DNA of 64,000 nt, from contig JAJEEM010000019.1 in the NCBI GenBank assembly GCA_022820995.1, positions 1 to 64,000 of the forward strand, given 5' to 3'. Positions 25,427-34,166 of the stretch are shown here, piece after piece (position 1 is the stretch's first letter; each line of letters begins with the position of its first letter). The translations under genes and the position numbers were made by a program. This DNA comes from Gemmatimonadota bacterium. Its GTDB lineage: Bacteria > Gemmatimonadota > Gemmatimonadetes > Palauibacterales > Palauibacteraceae. Below the pieces are notes generated by a model that was not told the DNA's origin, did no database searches, and saw nothing but the letters and a program-made list of their open reading frames with translations.

Positions 25427-26103
25427 GGGCTTCGCTCCGGCGCTCCGCCGCGCCCCTCGATGAGCGGAACGAAACGGGCGCCCGTGATCGTCTCCTTCGC
25501 GAAGTCGTCTCCGCGCCGCGTGTAGCGCCTAAGCTCCTGCCGCCGAGTGCCGACGGGCACGATGAGGCGGCCCCCATCGGCGAGCTGGCCGAACAGCGCT
25601 TCGGGCGGGCGGGCCGCGGCCGCACCCACGATGATCGCGTGGAACGGAGCGTGTTCCGGCCAGCCCCGGCTCCCGTCCCCGTGCATGAGCCGCGCTTCCA
25701 CGCCGAGCTCCTCGAGCGTGCGCGCGGCCGCTTCGTACAGGGGAGCGAGCCGCTCGATCGAGTACACCTCCGCCCCGAGCGCCGCGAGGAGCGCCGTCTG
25801 GAACCCCGCCCCCGTCCCCACCTCGAGGACGCGATGCCCGGGACGAATCTCGGCGTATTCGAGGCTGAGCGCGTGGATCGTCGGGCTCGAAATCGTTTGC
25901 CCGCGGCCGATGGGGAGCGGCACGTCCTCATATGCGCGGATCCGCATCACGTCGGGCACGAACGCGTGTCGCGGGACGCTGTCGAACGCGTGCAGGACCG
26001 CGAGGTCGTTCACCCCCCGCTCCCGGAGCCGTTCCACGAGGCGGCGGCGGTCGCGCCGGTAATCCTCCGCCGGGTCCCGTCCCCTCAACTTCCAAGCCGC
26101 CAC
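25423..26103 (-). CDS. pcm: Protein-L-isoaspartate O-methyltransferase
   Basis: 226 aa. It methylates L-isoaspartyl residues in damaged proteins so they can revert to aspartate. The family hallmarks are all there: VPRHAFVP, the substrate loop GRGQTISSPTIHAL, SAM motif I VLEVGTGAGFQTALLA and a VGAAA segment after the third strand. GTG start, overlapping surE by 19 bases; surE-pcm is a well-known pair. It belongs to the ATP-independent, cytosolic repair enzymes. Confidence 0.93.
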   Translation of the reverse strand: MAAWKLRGRDPAEDYRRDRRRLVERLRERGVNDLAVLHAFDSVPRHAFVPDVMRIRAYEDVPLPIGRGQTISSPTIHALSLEYAEIRPGHRVLEVGTGAGFQTALLAALGAEVYSIERLAPLYEAAARTLEELGVEARLMHGDGSRGWPEHAPFHAIIVGAAAARPPEALFGQLADGGRLIVPVGTRRQELRRYTRRGDDFAKETITGARFVPLIEGRGGAPERSP

Positions 26104-26852
26104 GACCGCACCTCGTTCAGCAGATCGAAATTCGTCAGGTCGAGATGAAGCGGAGTGACCGAGACGAAGCCGGCGCGCACGGCGCGGAAATCCGAATCCC
26201 CGCGGCCGCTCCAGGCCGAACGCCCTCCTCCGATCTTGAAGTACTCCGTCCCTTCCTCATCGTGAATCCGGCGGAGCGAGTCGTGGTACACCCGGCGCCC
26301 GAGCGCCGTCACCGTGATCCCCTCCACCTCGTCCGCCGGCCGGTCGGGGAGGTTCACGTTGAAGAACGTCTCATCCGGAAAGGAATCCCGGCGGAGACAA
26401 GTGGCGATGAGCCGGCCGAGCAACTCCCCGTAGCTTTCGAGAACGCGGTCGTCGCTCCCCGTGAACGAGAAGGCGATCGCGGGCACGCCGAGGATCGTCG
26501 CCTCCATCGCCGCCGCCACGGTCCCGGAGTAGAGCACGTCTTCCCCCATGTTGGGGCCGTGGTTGACGCCCGAGAGGACGAAGCGCGGCCGTTCGTCGAG
26601 GATCTCCTTCAGGGCGAGGAGAACGCAGTCGGTCGGGGTCCCGTCCACCATGTAGCGCCGCGGCTCGAGTTGCGTCAGGCGGAGCGGGCGGAACAGCGAC
26701 AGCGCATGGCTCGTCGCGCTCTGTTCCCGGTCGGGCGCCACCGTCCACACGTCGCCGAACGCGCCGGCCACACGGGCGAGCAGCGCAAGCCCGGGCGACT
26801 TCACGCCGTCGTCGTTCGTGCACAGGAGGATGGGTTTTTCGGCTTCGGTCAC
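26085..26852 (-). CDS. surE: 5'-nucleotidase SurE
   Basis: 255 aa. It is a metal-dependent phosphatase acting on nucleoside 5'-monophosphates. The N-terminal TNDDGVKSPGL carries the two metal-binding Asp residues, and GVNHGPN supplies the other ligands. VDGTPTDCV and FFNVNLPD match the family. The GTG at 26852 is chosen because it overlaps the merR stop (GTGA) and starts at the conserved beta-strand; the longer frame upstream would run through merR. surE followed by pcm is the classical order. Confidence 0.93.
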   Translation of the reverse strand: MTEAEKPILLCTNDDGVKSPGLALLARVAGAFGDVWTVAPDREQSATSHALSLFRPLRLTQLEPRRYMVDGTPTDCVLLALKEILDERPRFVLSGVNHGPNMGEDVLYSGTVAAAMEATILGVPAIAFSFTGSDDRVLESYGELLGRLIATCLRRDSFPDETFFNVNLPDRPADEVEGITVTALGRRVYHDSLRRIHDEEGTEYFKIGGGRSAWSGRGDSDFRAVRAGFVSVTPLHLDLTNFDLLNEVRSWRLGS

Positions 26853-27211
26853 CCGGCCCCGCCGTCCTCGAGGAGCCGGACCAGCTCGTCGGCCTCCGTG
26901 CGGAGGTCGCGGATCGTCTCCCGGTCCCAGGCCACGCGCGCCTCCGCCGCGAGTTCCCCGCCCGCGCGCAGCTGATCGAGCTTTCGCCTCGCGCCCTCGA
27001 TCGTGTAGCGCTCGGTGTAGAGGAGGTGCCTGAGGAGCTGCACGAGCTGGATCTGCTTCGGGCGGTACACCCGGTTGCCCCCCCGGTTCTTCGTGGGGCG
27101 AAGCGCCGAGAACTGCGTCTCCCAGTAGCGGAGGACGTGCGGCTTGAGATCCGCGATCTCGCACACTTCTCCGATCGAGTAGTACTCCTTCGGGGCGATG
27201 CGGTCGGACAC
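26849..27211 (-). CDS. MerR-family transcriptional regulator
   Basis: 120 aa. The N-terminal winged HTH reads YYSIGEVCEIADLKPHVLRYWETQF, with the MerR-typical GGNRVYRPKQI wing. A short coiled-coil dimerisation helix follows. No Cys or large effector domain is visible, so it resembles small MerR proteins that act without a metal. It sits in front of surE and pcm (GTGA overlap) and after gpsA with a gap of 49 bases, so it could control its own transcript. The target is unknown. Confidence 0.85.
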   Translation of the reverse strand: MSDRIAPKEYYSIGEVCEIADLKPHVLRYWETQFSALRPTKNRGGNRVYRPKQIQLVQLLRHLLYTERYTIEGARRKLDQLRAGGELAAEARVAWDRETIRDLRTEADELVRLLEDGGAG

Positions 27212-27260
27212 GCTTTCCCCTTCCCTTGCTCCCGCGGTTCGTGGCTCGAGCAGGCCCCGG

Positions 27261-28271
27261 CTAGCCCCAGCGCTCGGGTTTCGGCTCCCGCGCCATCAGC
27301 CGCGCCAGCGCCTCCCGGGGCGCCATGTCTTCGTACAGGATCGAATATACACCACTCGTGATCGGCATCTCCACGTCCAGTTCCCGGCTCAGCTCGTGGG
27401 CGGCGCGCGCCGTCCTCGAGCCCTCCACGACCTGGTCCATCTCGCCGATGACTTCCGAAGGCCGGCGACCCGCCCCAATGGCGAGTCCGGCCGAGCGATT
27501 CCGGCTCAGCCGCCCGGTGCAGGTGAGGACGAGGTCCCCGAGCCCGGCGAGGCCTCCGAGCGTCGTTTCCCGTGCCCCGAAGTGCCGGGCGAGACGCGCG
27601 ATCTCCGCCAGTCCGCGGTTGATGAGCGCCGCGCGCGCGTTCGACCCCAGCTCCAGCCCGTCGGAGATCCCGGCGGCGAGCGCGATCACGTTCTTCAGCG
27701 CGCCGCCGAGTTCCACGCCATCCACGTCCGGCTGCGTGTACACTCGAAAGTACCCGTTCCGGAACAGGCTCTGCACGGCGAGCGCGTGGGCCTCGCTCCG
27801 GCTTGCGGCGACGACTGCGGTCGGAAGCCCGCGCAGGAGTTCCTCCGCGAAGCTGGGGCCCGAGAGGACGACCGTGCGCGACCCCGCGGCCTCGCCGAGC
27901 GTCTCCACGATGACCTCCGACATCCTCCGGTGCGTCCCGAGTTCGATCCCCTTCGAGGCCGAGACGAGGACCTGATCCCCGAGGTCGGGCGCGGCGCGCC
28001 GCAGCACCTCGCGCACCGCGTGCGAGGGGCACACGGAAAGGACGAACTCCGTGCCGCCCATCGCCTCGGCCAGATCCGATGTCACGGCGAGGGGGCGGGC
28101 GAGCTCGATTCCGGGCAGATAGCGTTCGTTCGTCCCGGTCTCGCGCATCGCGGCGGCGTGTGCGGCGTCCCGCGCCCACAGCCGCACGTCGTGGCCGTTC
28201 CGCACGAGGACATCCGCCAGCGCCGTCCCCCAGCTGCCCGCGCCCAGCACGGCGACGCTCTCCCCGCTCAC
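27261..28271 (-). CDS. gpsA: Glycerol-3-phosphate dehydrogenase [NAD(P)+]
   Basis: 336 aa. It reduces dihydroxyacetone phosphate to sn-glycerol 3-phosphate, the backbone of phospholipids. The dinucleotide site VAVLGAGSWGTALA is at the N-terminus. The catalytic and substrate segments SASKGIE, LSGPSFAEE and GGALKNVIALAAG follow, then SNARAALINRG. ATGA overlap with plsY, which uses its product, so the pair makes lysophosphatidic acid in one operon. Confidence 0.96.
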   Translation of the reverse strand: MSGESVAVLGAGSWGTALADVLVRNGHDVRLWARDAAHAAAMRETGTNERYLPGIELARPLAVTSDLAEAMGGTEFVLSVCPSHAVREVLRRAAPDLGDQVLVSASKGIELGTHRRMSEVIVETLGEAAGSRTVVLSGPSFAEELLRGLPTAVVAASRSEAHALAVQSLFRNGYFRVYTQPDVDGVELGGALKNVIALAAGISDGLELGSNARAALINRGLAEIARLARHFGARETTLGGLAGLGDLVLTCTGRLSRNRSAGLAIGAGRRPSEVIGEMDQVVEGSRTARAAHELSRELDVEMPITSGVYSILYEDMAPREALARLMAREPKPERWG

Positions 28272-28912
28272 GCTTCATCCTCCGGGGACTTCTCCCCCGC
28301 CCTCTCACGCCTCGGGAGCCGGCCGCGGCGCCAGTCCACCTGGAATTCCTCGCGCCTCACGATCCGCGCGAGGTTCGAACGGTGGGTCCACCAGACGGTG
28401 ATGGCGAGGAGGAGCGCGTAGGACACGACGGAGCGCGGCGCGGCCGAGCCCCGCGCCATGATGGGCACGAGCGCCGCGGAGAGGAGGGACGCCATGGAGG
28501 CCGTCCGCGTGAGGATCACCGTCACGATCCACACGAAGAAGGCGACGACAACGGCCACCGGAACCAGCGCGGCCATCGTCCCGGCGGCGGTCGCGACCCC
28601 CTTCCCTCCCCTGAATCTCGTGTACACGGGCCACACGTGCCCGGAAATCGCGGCGAGTCCGTACACGAGCGCCCATCCGCCCGTGCGCCCGTCCCACATC
28701 GGGAAGAACCACACGGGCACGAACCCCTTCAGCAGGTCCACGACGAGTACGCCCGCGGCCGGAAAGAACCCGAGCACCCGATAGGCGTTCGTGGACCCGA
28801 GGTTGCCGCTTCCCTCCCGCCGGAGGTCGTACCCGTAGACGCGCCCGACGAGGTAGCTCGTGGGGAAGGCTCCGATGAGATAGGCGGCAATCGTCAGGAG
28901 CGGTGCGGTCAT
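28268..28912 (-). CDS. plsY: Acyl-phosphate:glycerol-3-phosphate acyltransferase
   Basis: 214 aa membrane protein with about 5-7 TM helices. It acylates glycerol 3-phosphate from acyl phosphate. The conserved loops are visible: GSGNLGSTNAYRVLG, GHVWPVYTRFRGGKGVATAAG and THRSNLARI. The ATG at 28912 overlaps the der stop (ATGA), and its own stop overlaps gpsA; the longer upstream frame is a shadow of der. The C-terminal tail beyond the last helix is charged (about 30 residues) and longer than usual. Confidence 0.93.
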   Translation of the reverse strand: MTAPLLTIAAYLIGAFPTSYLVGRVYGYDLRREGSGNLGSTNAYRVLGFFPAAGVLVVDLLKGFVPVWFFPMWDGRTGGWALVYGLAAISGHVWPVYTRFRGGKGVATAAGTMAALVPVAVVVAFFVWIVTVILTRTASMASLLSAALVPIMARGSAAPRSVVSYALLLAITVWWTHRSNLARIVRREEFQVDWRRGRLPRRERAGEKSPEDEA

Positions 28913-30234
28913 TCGCGCCCCGAACGCTTCTTCAGCTTGATCCGAATGGGAGATCCCTCGAATCCCCAGGCCTCCCGGAAGCCCGCGACGAGGTATCTCA
29001 CATAGTGCTCCTTGAGGTCGTGTGGCCGGTTGGACCAGAGTACGAACTGCGGCGGGGACGCCGCCACCTGACTGCCGTACAACAGCCGCACGTCGCCCCG
29101 CCCGCCCTGGGGAGGCTGGCGGCGCGCGACCAGCCGCTGAAGGACCTCGTTCACCTCCGATGTGGGTACGCGCAGCGCACGCGCTTCCTGCACCTCGAAC
29201 GCGATGTCGATGACCTTCCGCACCCGCTTCCCGGTCAGCGCGGAGCAGGTGATGATGGGCACCCAGCGAAGATAGTGCGCGCGCTCGCGAAGTTCTCGCT
29301 CGAAGCCGGCCATCGCGGTGGGCCCGCGGTCCTCGATCAGGTCCCATTTGTTGGCCACGAACACGAGGCCTTTCCCCTCGTCCCACGCCTCGTGTCCGAT
29401 CCGGAAGTCCTGGTTCGCCGCGCCGTCCCGCGTATCCACGACGAGGAGGCAGACATCGGCTCGGCCGATCGCCGAGGCGGCCCGCAGGCGTCCGAGGAAT
29501 TCAAGGTCGTCCACGATGCGGGCCCGGCGCCGGAGGCCCGCCGTGTCGATGAGGCGGACGCGGCGTCCCTCGAGGACGAGGTCCGTGTCGATCGCGTCCC
29601 GCGTGGTCCCCGCCTCTTCGTGGACGATGACGCGATCTTCTCCGAGGAGGCGGTTCACGAAGCTGGACTTGCCCACGTTGGGGCGCCCGATGACGGCGAT
29701 GCGGATGTCGGCGTCGCCCCCTTCCGACTCCGCCGATTCGGGAAGGGCCGCGACCACGCGGTCGAGGAGGTCCCCCGATCCCTTGCCGCTGAGGGCCGCG
29801 AGGGGCGTGGGGTCGCCGAGGCCGAGTTCGTAGAAGTCGAGGTGCCCGATCGCGTCCGCGAGTTCGTCGAGCTTGTTCGCCGCGACGATCACCGGCAACC
29901 CGGAGCGGCGCAGGAGGTGCCCGACGTGCCGGTCCACGGGCTGGACGCCGTCGCGGGCGTCCACGACGAAGACGACGACGTCCGCGTGGCCGATCGCGGT
30001 CTCCGCCTGCCGACGCACCTCGAGGTCGATGTGCTCGTCCGGCCGCACGACGAGGCCTCCGGTATCGACGAGCAGGAAGCGCCGTCCCGCCCATTCGGCC
30101 TCGGCGAACTGCCGGTCCCGCGTCACGCCGGGCTGCTCGGCGACGATCGCCGCGCGGCGCCCGAGGATCCGGTTGAAGAGGGTCGACTTGCCGACGTTGG
30201 GGCGGCCCACGATGGCGACCGTGCGCAGAGCCAT
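28909..30234 (-). CDS. der: Ribosome biogenesis GTPase Der (EngA)
   Basis: 441 aa. Essential GTPase for 50S assembly. It has two G domains: VAIVGRPNVGKSTLF at about 7-20 and IAVIGRPNVGKSSFVNRLL near 180, each with DTAG/DTGG and NKxD motifs (AANKLDE, VANKWDL). A KH-like domain ends the protein with a Lys-rich tail. The ATG at 30234 starts right at the first beta-strand. The order DUF512 protein-der-plsY-gpsA is also seen in Firmicutes, which suggests an old cluster. Confidence 0.96.
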   Translation of the reverse strand: MALRTVAIVGRPNVGKSTLFNRILGRRAAIVAEQPGVTRDRQFAEAEWAGRRFLLVDTGGLVVRPDEHIDLEVRRQAETAIGHADVVVFVVDARDGVQPVDRHVGHLLRRSGLPVIVAANKLDELADAIGHLDFYELGLGDPTPLAALSGKGSGDLLDRVVAALPESAESEGGDADIRIAVIGRPNVGKSSFVNRLLGEDRVIVHEEAGTTRDAIDTDLVLEGRRVRLIDTAGLRRRARIVDDLEFLGRLRAASAIGRADVCLLVVDTRDGAANQDFRIGHEAWDEGKGLVFVANKWDLIEDRGPTAMAGFERELRERAHYLRWVPIITCSALTGKRVRKVIDIAFEVQEARALRVPTSEVNEVLQRLVARRQPPQGGRGDVRLLYGSQVAASPPQFVLWSNRPHDLKEHYVRYLVAGFREAWGFEGSPIRIKLKKRSGRE

Positions 30235-30239
30235 CGCCG

Positions 30240-31517
30240 CTAGAGCCGCGAAAGGATGTCGACGAGGTCCTCGGAAGGCTCGACGCGGCGGCCGGGAAAA
30301 CCGGCCTGCAGTTCGGGGAGGCTCACGTCGTCGAGGAAGACCTCGCCGTCGTTCAGCGCCTGCGCGGAGAAGAGGGCCACGTCGAAGTCTCCGGCGTCGC
30401 GGAGCGCGTTCCGGTGATCCACGCCCGGCAGCAGGCCGGCCGTCGTGACCATCGGACCGTACAGCGTGTTCTCGACCGCGACCGTCGACACCTTGGCGCC
30501 CGTGCGCAGCGCGATGCGGCCCGCGAGACGGGTCATCGTCGGCCCCATCGACGTCCCCGTGACCGCGACGATCCTGCGCCCCTCCAGCGGGCCGAGCGCC
30601 TCCAACTGCCCGGTCACGCGATCCGTCAGCGTGGAGATCGCTCCGACGCCGTTGCTTTCGAGTTCGTGATCGTCGAAGTACGCCGCGCCGGGCGGCTCGA
30701 GTCCAGCCTGCAGGTACATCTCGTCGGCGGCGTAGCACCACCCCTGTCCCCGCTCCGACAGCGCCCGCGCGCGGATCGCGTCGACGGCGTCGAGCGCCGC
30801 GCGGCATTCGCCGGCCGTGAGGGTCCGCCCGCCCAGCGCCGCGTTCCACGAGGTCAGCCCCACGGGGACGATGGAAAGCGACCGGATCGCGTCGCCGCGC
30901 CGGTAGAGGTCCTCCATCGTGCGCGCCAGGTGTTCCCCGTCGTTCACCTCCGGACAGAGGACGACCTGCGCGTGCACGACGATGCGGCCCTCGGCCAGCC
31001 GGTCGAGATCCTGCCCGATGTTCGCGCTCCGGGGATTCTTCAGCATCCGCAGCCGGACCGCCGGGTCCGTCGAGTGGACGCTCACGTAGAGCGGGGACAG
31101 ACGCTGTTCGAATATCCGGTCCCAGTCATCCGGACGCAGGTTCGTCAGCGTGATGTAGTGGCCGTGAAGGAAGGACAGCCGATAGTCGTCATCCTTCACG
31201 TAGAGGGGCGCCCGAAGCTTGTCGAGTTTCGGGTTTCCCTTCACGAAGCAGAACGGGCACGCGTTGGTGCAGCGGCGGATCTTGTCGGGCTCCGGGATGA
31301 TCCCCAGGGGTTCGTCCTCGGGTTTCTCGATCTCGAACAGGAACCGCTCGCCCGTCTGCCGCTCGGCGAGCACCCGCAGTTCGGGTTCCGCCTGGTGAAA
31401 CAGAAGGTCGAGGCCGTCCCGAACGGGCTTGCCGTTGATCTCGAGCACGGCGAGGCCCGCCGGCAATTCGAGGTCCGCGGCGATCGACCCCGGTTTCACG
31501 CTGGCAATTCGAATCAT
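30240..31517 (-). CDS. DUF512 radical-SAM-type Fe-S protein with PDZ-like N-terminus
   Basis: 425 aa. A PDZ-like segment (residues about 1-60, SVKPGSIAADL, LAVLEINGKPV) precedes a cluster C83-x3-C87-x2-C90 (CTNACPFCF), the radical-SAM arrangement. The strand HGHYITLTNL and the C-terminal DUF512 region with VTGTSMGPTMTRLA follow. Family members sit next to der in many bacteria, and here der follows after five bases. The reaction is unknown; the conserved linkage hints at a ribosome- or tRNA-related modification, which is inference. Confidence 0.85.
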   Translation of the reverse strand: MIRIASVKPGSIAADLELPAGLAVLEINGKPVRDGLDLLFHQAEPELRVLAERQTGERFLFEIEKPEDEPLGIIPEPDKIRRCTNACPFCFVKGNPKLDKLRAPLYVKDDDYRLSFLHGHYITLTNLRPDDWDRIFEQRLSPLYVSVHSTDPAVRLRMLKNPRSANIGQDLDRLAEGRIVVHAQVVLCPEVNDGEHLARTMEDLYRRGDAIRSLSIVPVGLTSWNAALGGRTLTAGECRAALDAVDAIRARALSERGQGWCYAADEMYLQAGLEPPGAAYFDDHELESNGVGAISTLTDRVTGQLEALGPLEGRRIVAVTGTSMGPTMTRLAGRIALRTGAKVSTVAVENTLYGPMVTTAGLLPGVDHRNALRDAGDFDVALFSAQALNDGEVFLDDVSLPELQAGFPGRRVEPSEDLVDILSRL

Positions 31518-31545
31518 GGTCTGGCGCGTGCGACTACCGCAGACG

Positions 31546-31572
31546 GGCCGCTCCCGTTGCCCGGGAGCGGCC
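31546..31572 (-). terminator. Hairpin between the TPR gene and the DUF512 gene
   Basis: Perfect 11-bp stem (GGCCGCTCCCG against CGGGAGCGGCC) with a 5-base loop in the 100-base spacer after the TPR stop. There is no T-run on either strand, so it is a factor-dependent or attenuating hairpin at best; it may also protect the 3' end of the TPR message. Confidence 0.45.
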
Positions 31573-31617
31573 GGCGGCCCGGCAGGCCGTGGCTAAAGCC
31601 CCGCCGCGCGCGGGCGG

Positions 31618-32949
31618 TCAGCCCTCGATCGTCCCGTACCGGAACCCGGCCAGGGGTACGTCGGACTGGAGTTCGAAGGTGAAGCCGCCGGAGTCGGCGT
31701 CGAAGCTGTGCGTCTGCTCCGTGACGACCTGCCCGCCCGCATCGACGAACTCGAACCTGATCTGCAGCGTGCCGGCGGCGGTGCGGTTCGTGAACGACAT
31801 CTGCACGATGTACCGGCCGTTGGCCGCCGCGGCCATCTGCGCGAACGTGACGGAGAGCGGCAGTTGTTGCTCCTCTCCCATGACCTCCATCGCCTGCTCG
31901 TTCATGTCGGCGCGGCCGAGCGCCTGGAAGCGGAGCTGGTGAGCGAGCGCGTCGTAGGGATACCACTGCGTAAGGGTGTCGGCGAGCGCGATGACGGGCC
32001 CGGGACGCCCGGACTGGATGGAAGCGTTGACGTAGTTCTCCATCGCTTCCTTGTTGTAGGGATTCCCCTCGCGAGCGCTCCCGAACGCGGTGGCCGCGTC
32101 CGCGAAGTTCTGCGCGTTGTAGAACCCCACCCCGACCTCGAGCCACTGCTGGTACGTCAGGTCGGTGCGCTCGAGGGTCGCGGCGTAGATCGCCGACGAC
32201 TCATCGGTCTGCCCCTGATCGGCCAGGACTCCCGCATACCGGATCTGGATCACGACATCGTCGGGGTACCTGGCGAGGTAGTCGGCGTAGGTCTGGACGG
32301 CCTCGTCCGCCCGGCCTTCCGCCACGAGCATGTCGCCGAGTCCGCGGACGGCGCCCTGCAACGACTCCGCGTCGGCATCGGGAATGTCCGCGGCGAGCGC
32401 CGCCTGGTACGTCTCGATCGCACCCGCGTTGTCTCCCATCTGCGACTGCAGGAGCGCCGCGTTGCTGTACGTGCGGAGGTCGGGCTTGAAGTCGTTCGCG
32501 AGCATGAAGGCGTCGAGCGCCGCTTCGTTGTCCGCCGCGCTGTAGGCCGTCACGCCCTGGTTGTAGAGCCGGACCCAGCCGTTGTAGCGCTGTGCCTCGC
32601 CGTGCATCATGCACTCGGGCGCCGCGGTTGCATCGTAGCGGTCGAGAAACTCCACGGCATCACGGAAGTTGCCGAGCCCGATCTGGATCTGGGCGCCCAG
32701 CAGGGGGACGACCGGATTGTCGCTCTCCAGATCCGCGCTGAGCGCCTCCCACGCCGTCATCAGGATCTCCAGACTGTCCGCGGCCGCGGCCGCCTCGGCG
32801 AGTCCCTGGATCGCTTCGGACGCCGTTGCGGCCGCGCTGTTCGCGTCGAACTCGCATTCCTGCTGCCCGAAGAGTCCCGCCGACGTGAAGATCGACGCCA
32901 GGGCCGCGGCGGTTGCCGTCCTCGCGCCAGTACGCACCATGTTCGACAT
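31618..32949 (-). CDS. Periplasmic TPR-repeat protein
   Basis: 443 aa from the ATG with AGAGAG upstream; the frame further upstream is a shadow of thrC. A signal peptide with hydrophobic core ends near SAGLFG. At least six TPR-like helical pairs run through the middle (NEAALDAFMLANDFKPDLRT, GDNAGAIETYQAALA, ADEAVQTYADYLARYPDD, FADAATAFGSAREGNPYN). The last 90 residues form a beta-rich tail (RYIVQMSFTNRTAAG, LQIRFEFVDAGGQVV) of unknown fold. It is probably a secreted or periplasmic scaffold. The function is not recognised. Hairpins and gaps on both sides make it a monocistronic candidate. Confidence 0.75.
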   Translation of the reverse strand: MSNMVRTGARTATAAALASIFTSAGLFGQQECEFDANSAAATASEAIQGLAEAAAAADSLEILMTAWEALSADLESDNPVVPLLGAQIQIGLGNFRDAVEFLDRYDATAAPECMMHGEAQRYNGWVRLYNQGVTAYSAADNEAALDAFMLANDFKPDLRTYSNAALLQSQMGDNAGAIETYQAALAADIPDADAESLQGAVRGLGDMLVAEGRADEAVQTYADYLARYPDDVVIQIRYAGVLADQGQTDESSAIYAATLERTDLTYQQWLEVGVGFYNAQNFADAATAFGSAREGNPYNKEAMENYVNASIQSGRPGPVIALADTLTQWYPYDALAHQLRFQALGRADMNEQAMEVMGEEQQLPLSVTFAQMAAAANGRYIVQMSFTNRTAAGTLQIRFEFVDAGGQVVTEQTHSFDADSGGFTFELQSDVPLAGFRYGTIEG

Positions 32950-33032
32950 CTCTCTGAACCCCTGTTTCTGTTTACAGTCCCGGACCGCGCCAAGATAGCC
33001 GCAACGCTGCCGCGGCGCACGAACGCAGCCGA

Positions 33033-34166
33033 CTAGTACGTGAGCAGATGCGCAGTGTTGAAGAGGACGACCGTCTCTCCATCGCGCAGCTCTCCGGATC
33101 GCCGAAGTTCGCGCGCCCCGGCGAGGGTGGCTCCGCCTTCGATCGCGGCCCCAACGCCGGCGGCGCCGAGTTCGAGCGCCGCGTCCTTCATCGCCTCGTC
33201 GGAAACGGCGACCCCGCCTCCGCCCGATTCGCGGATGGCTTCGAGCATCAGGAAGTCTCCGAGGGCTCCCGGCACCCGGAGTCCCCAGGCTTCGGTCGAG
33301 GCGTCGCGCCACGGCTCGGCATACGCCTCGCCCGCGGCGTGCGCGCGCACGATGGGCGCGCAGCCCGTGCCCTGCACGGCGTAGAGGCGGGTGTCCCCGT
33401 CGATCAGGCCAAGTTCCCGCAGTTCCGCGAGGGTCTTGGCGCTGCCGATGAGGCCGGTGCCGCCGCCGGTGGGGTAGACGATCGCGTCGGGCGCCCGCCA
33501 CCCGAGCGCTTCGACGATCTCGAGCATCATCGTCTTCTTTCCCTCGATGCGGTATGGCTCCTTGAGCGTGGAGATGTTGAACGCACCCGTTTCCGCCCCG
33601 TACTCGGCGGAGAGGCGGCCGCATTCGTCGATGAGGCCGTCGACCCGGGTGATGTCGGCGCCGTAGTGCTCGCAGCGCCGGGCGACGCCCTCCGGCGTGT
33701 CCTCGGGGATGAAGAGGCGGCAGGGCACGCCCGCGCACGCCGCGTAGGCCGCGAGGGCCGCTCCGGCGTTGCCCGCGCTCGGGATGACGAGGTCCGTAGC
33801 CCCCTCGTGCACCGCCCGCGTGACGGCGGCGCACAGGCCGCGGTCCTTGAAGCTCCCGGTCGGGTTGAGGCCCTCGTCCTTCACGAGAAGCGTGAGGCCC
33901 TCGAACTCGCCTCCGATCCCGATCTCGAGCAGGGGCGTGCCGCCCTCGCCGAGCGTCACCGGGTCCTCGTTCCGCTCGACGGGCATGATCTCCCGAAAAC
34001 GCCACATGCCGCCCTGTCGTCCGGCCCATGCCCGCCGCAGCGCTTCGCCGTCCAGGGTTCCGAGGTCGTACCGGGCCAGCAGCGGCTTCCCGCAGTCGGG
34101 GCACACCGTGGCCAGCCCCCGCGCGACCGGTCGCCCGCAGAGACCGCATTCAAGGCGCCAACTCAT
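33033..34166 (-). CDS. thrC: Threonine synthase with N-terminal zinc ribbon
   Basis: 377 aa PLP enzyme that converts O-phosphohomoserine to threonine. A Cys4 ribbon lies in the first 25 residues (C7, C10, C22, C25). The PLP Lys is expected in NPTGSFKDRG (K107), with SAGNAGAA and TGGGTGLIG binding the cofactor phosphate. The zinc-ribbon type occurs in several phyla and resembles cysteate synthase-like relatives, so a related beta/gamma-replacement activity is a small possibility. ATGA-coupled to gltX. Confidence 0.88.
   Translation of the reverse strand: MSWRLECGLCGRPVARGLATVCPDCGKPLLARYDLGTLDGEALRRAWAGRQGGMWRFREIMPVERNEDPVTLGEGGTPLLEIGIGGEFEGLTLLVKDEGLNPTGSFKDRGLCAAVTRAVHEGATDLVIPSAGNAGAALAAYAACAGVPCRLFIPEDTPEGVARRCEHYGADITRVDGLIDECGRLSAEYGAETGAFNISTLKEPYRIEGKKTMMLEIVEALGWRAPDAIVYPTGGGTGLIGSAKTLAELRELGLIDGDTRLYAVQGTGCAPIVRAHAAGEAYAEPWRDASTEAWGLRVPGALGDFLMLEAIRESGGGGVAVSDEAMKDAALELGAAGVGAAIEGGATLAGARELRRSGELRDGETVVLFNTAHLLTY

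Noticed and set aside
32950-34149. Upstream extension of the TPR gene through thrC
   Set aside because: The added region is Arg/Gly-rich shadow of thrC; the ATG at 32949 gives a signal peptide and has an RBS.
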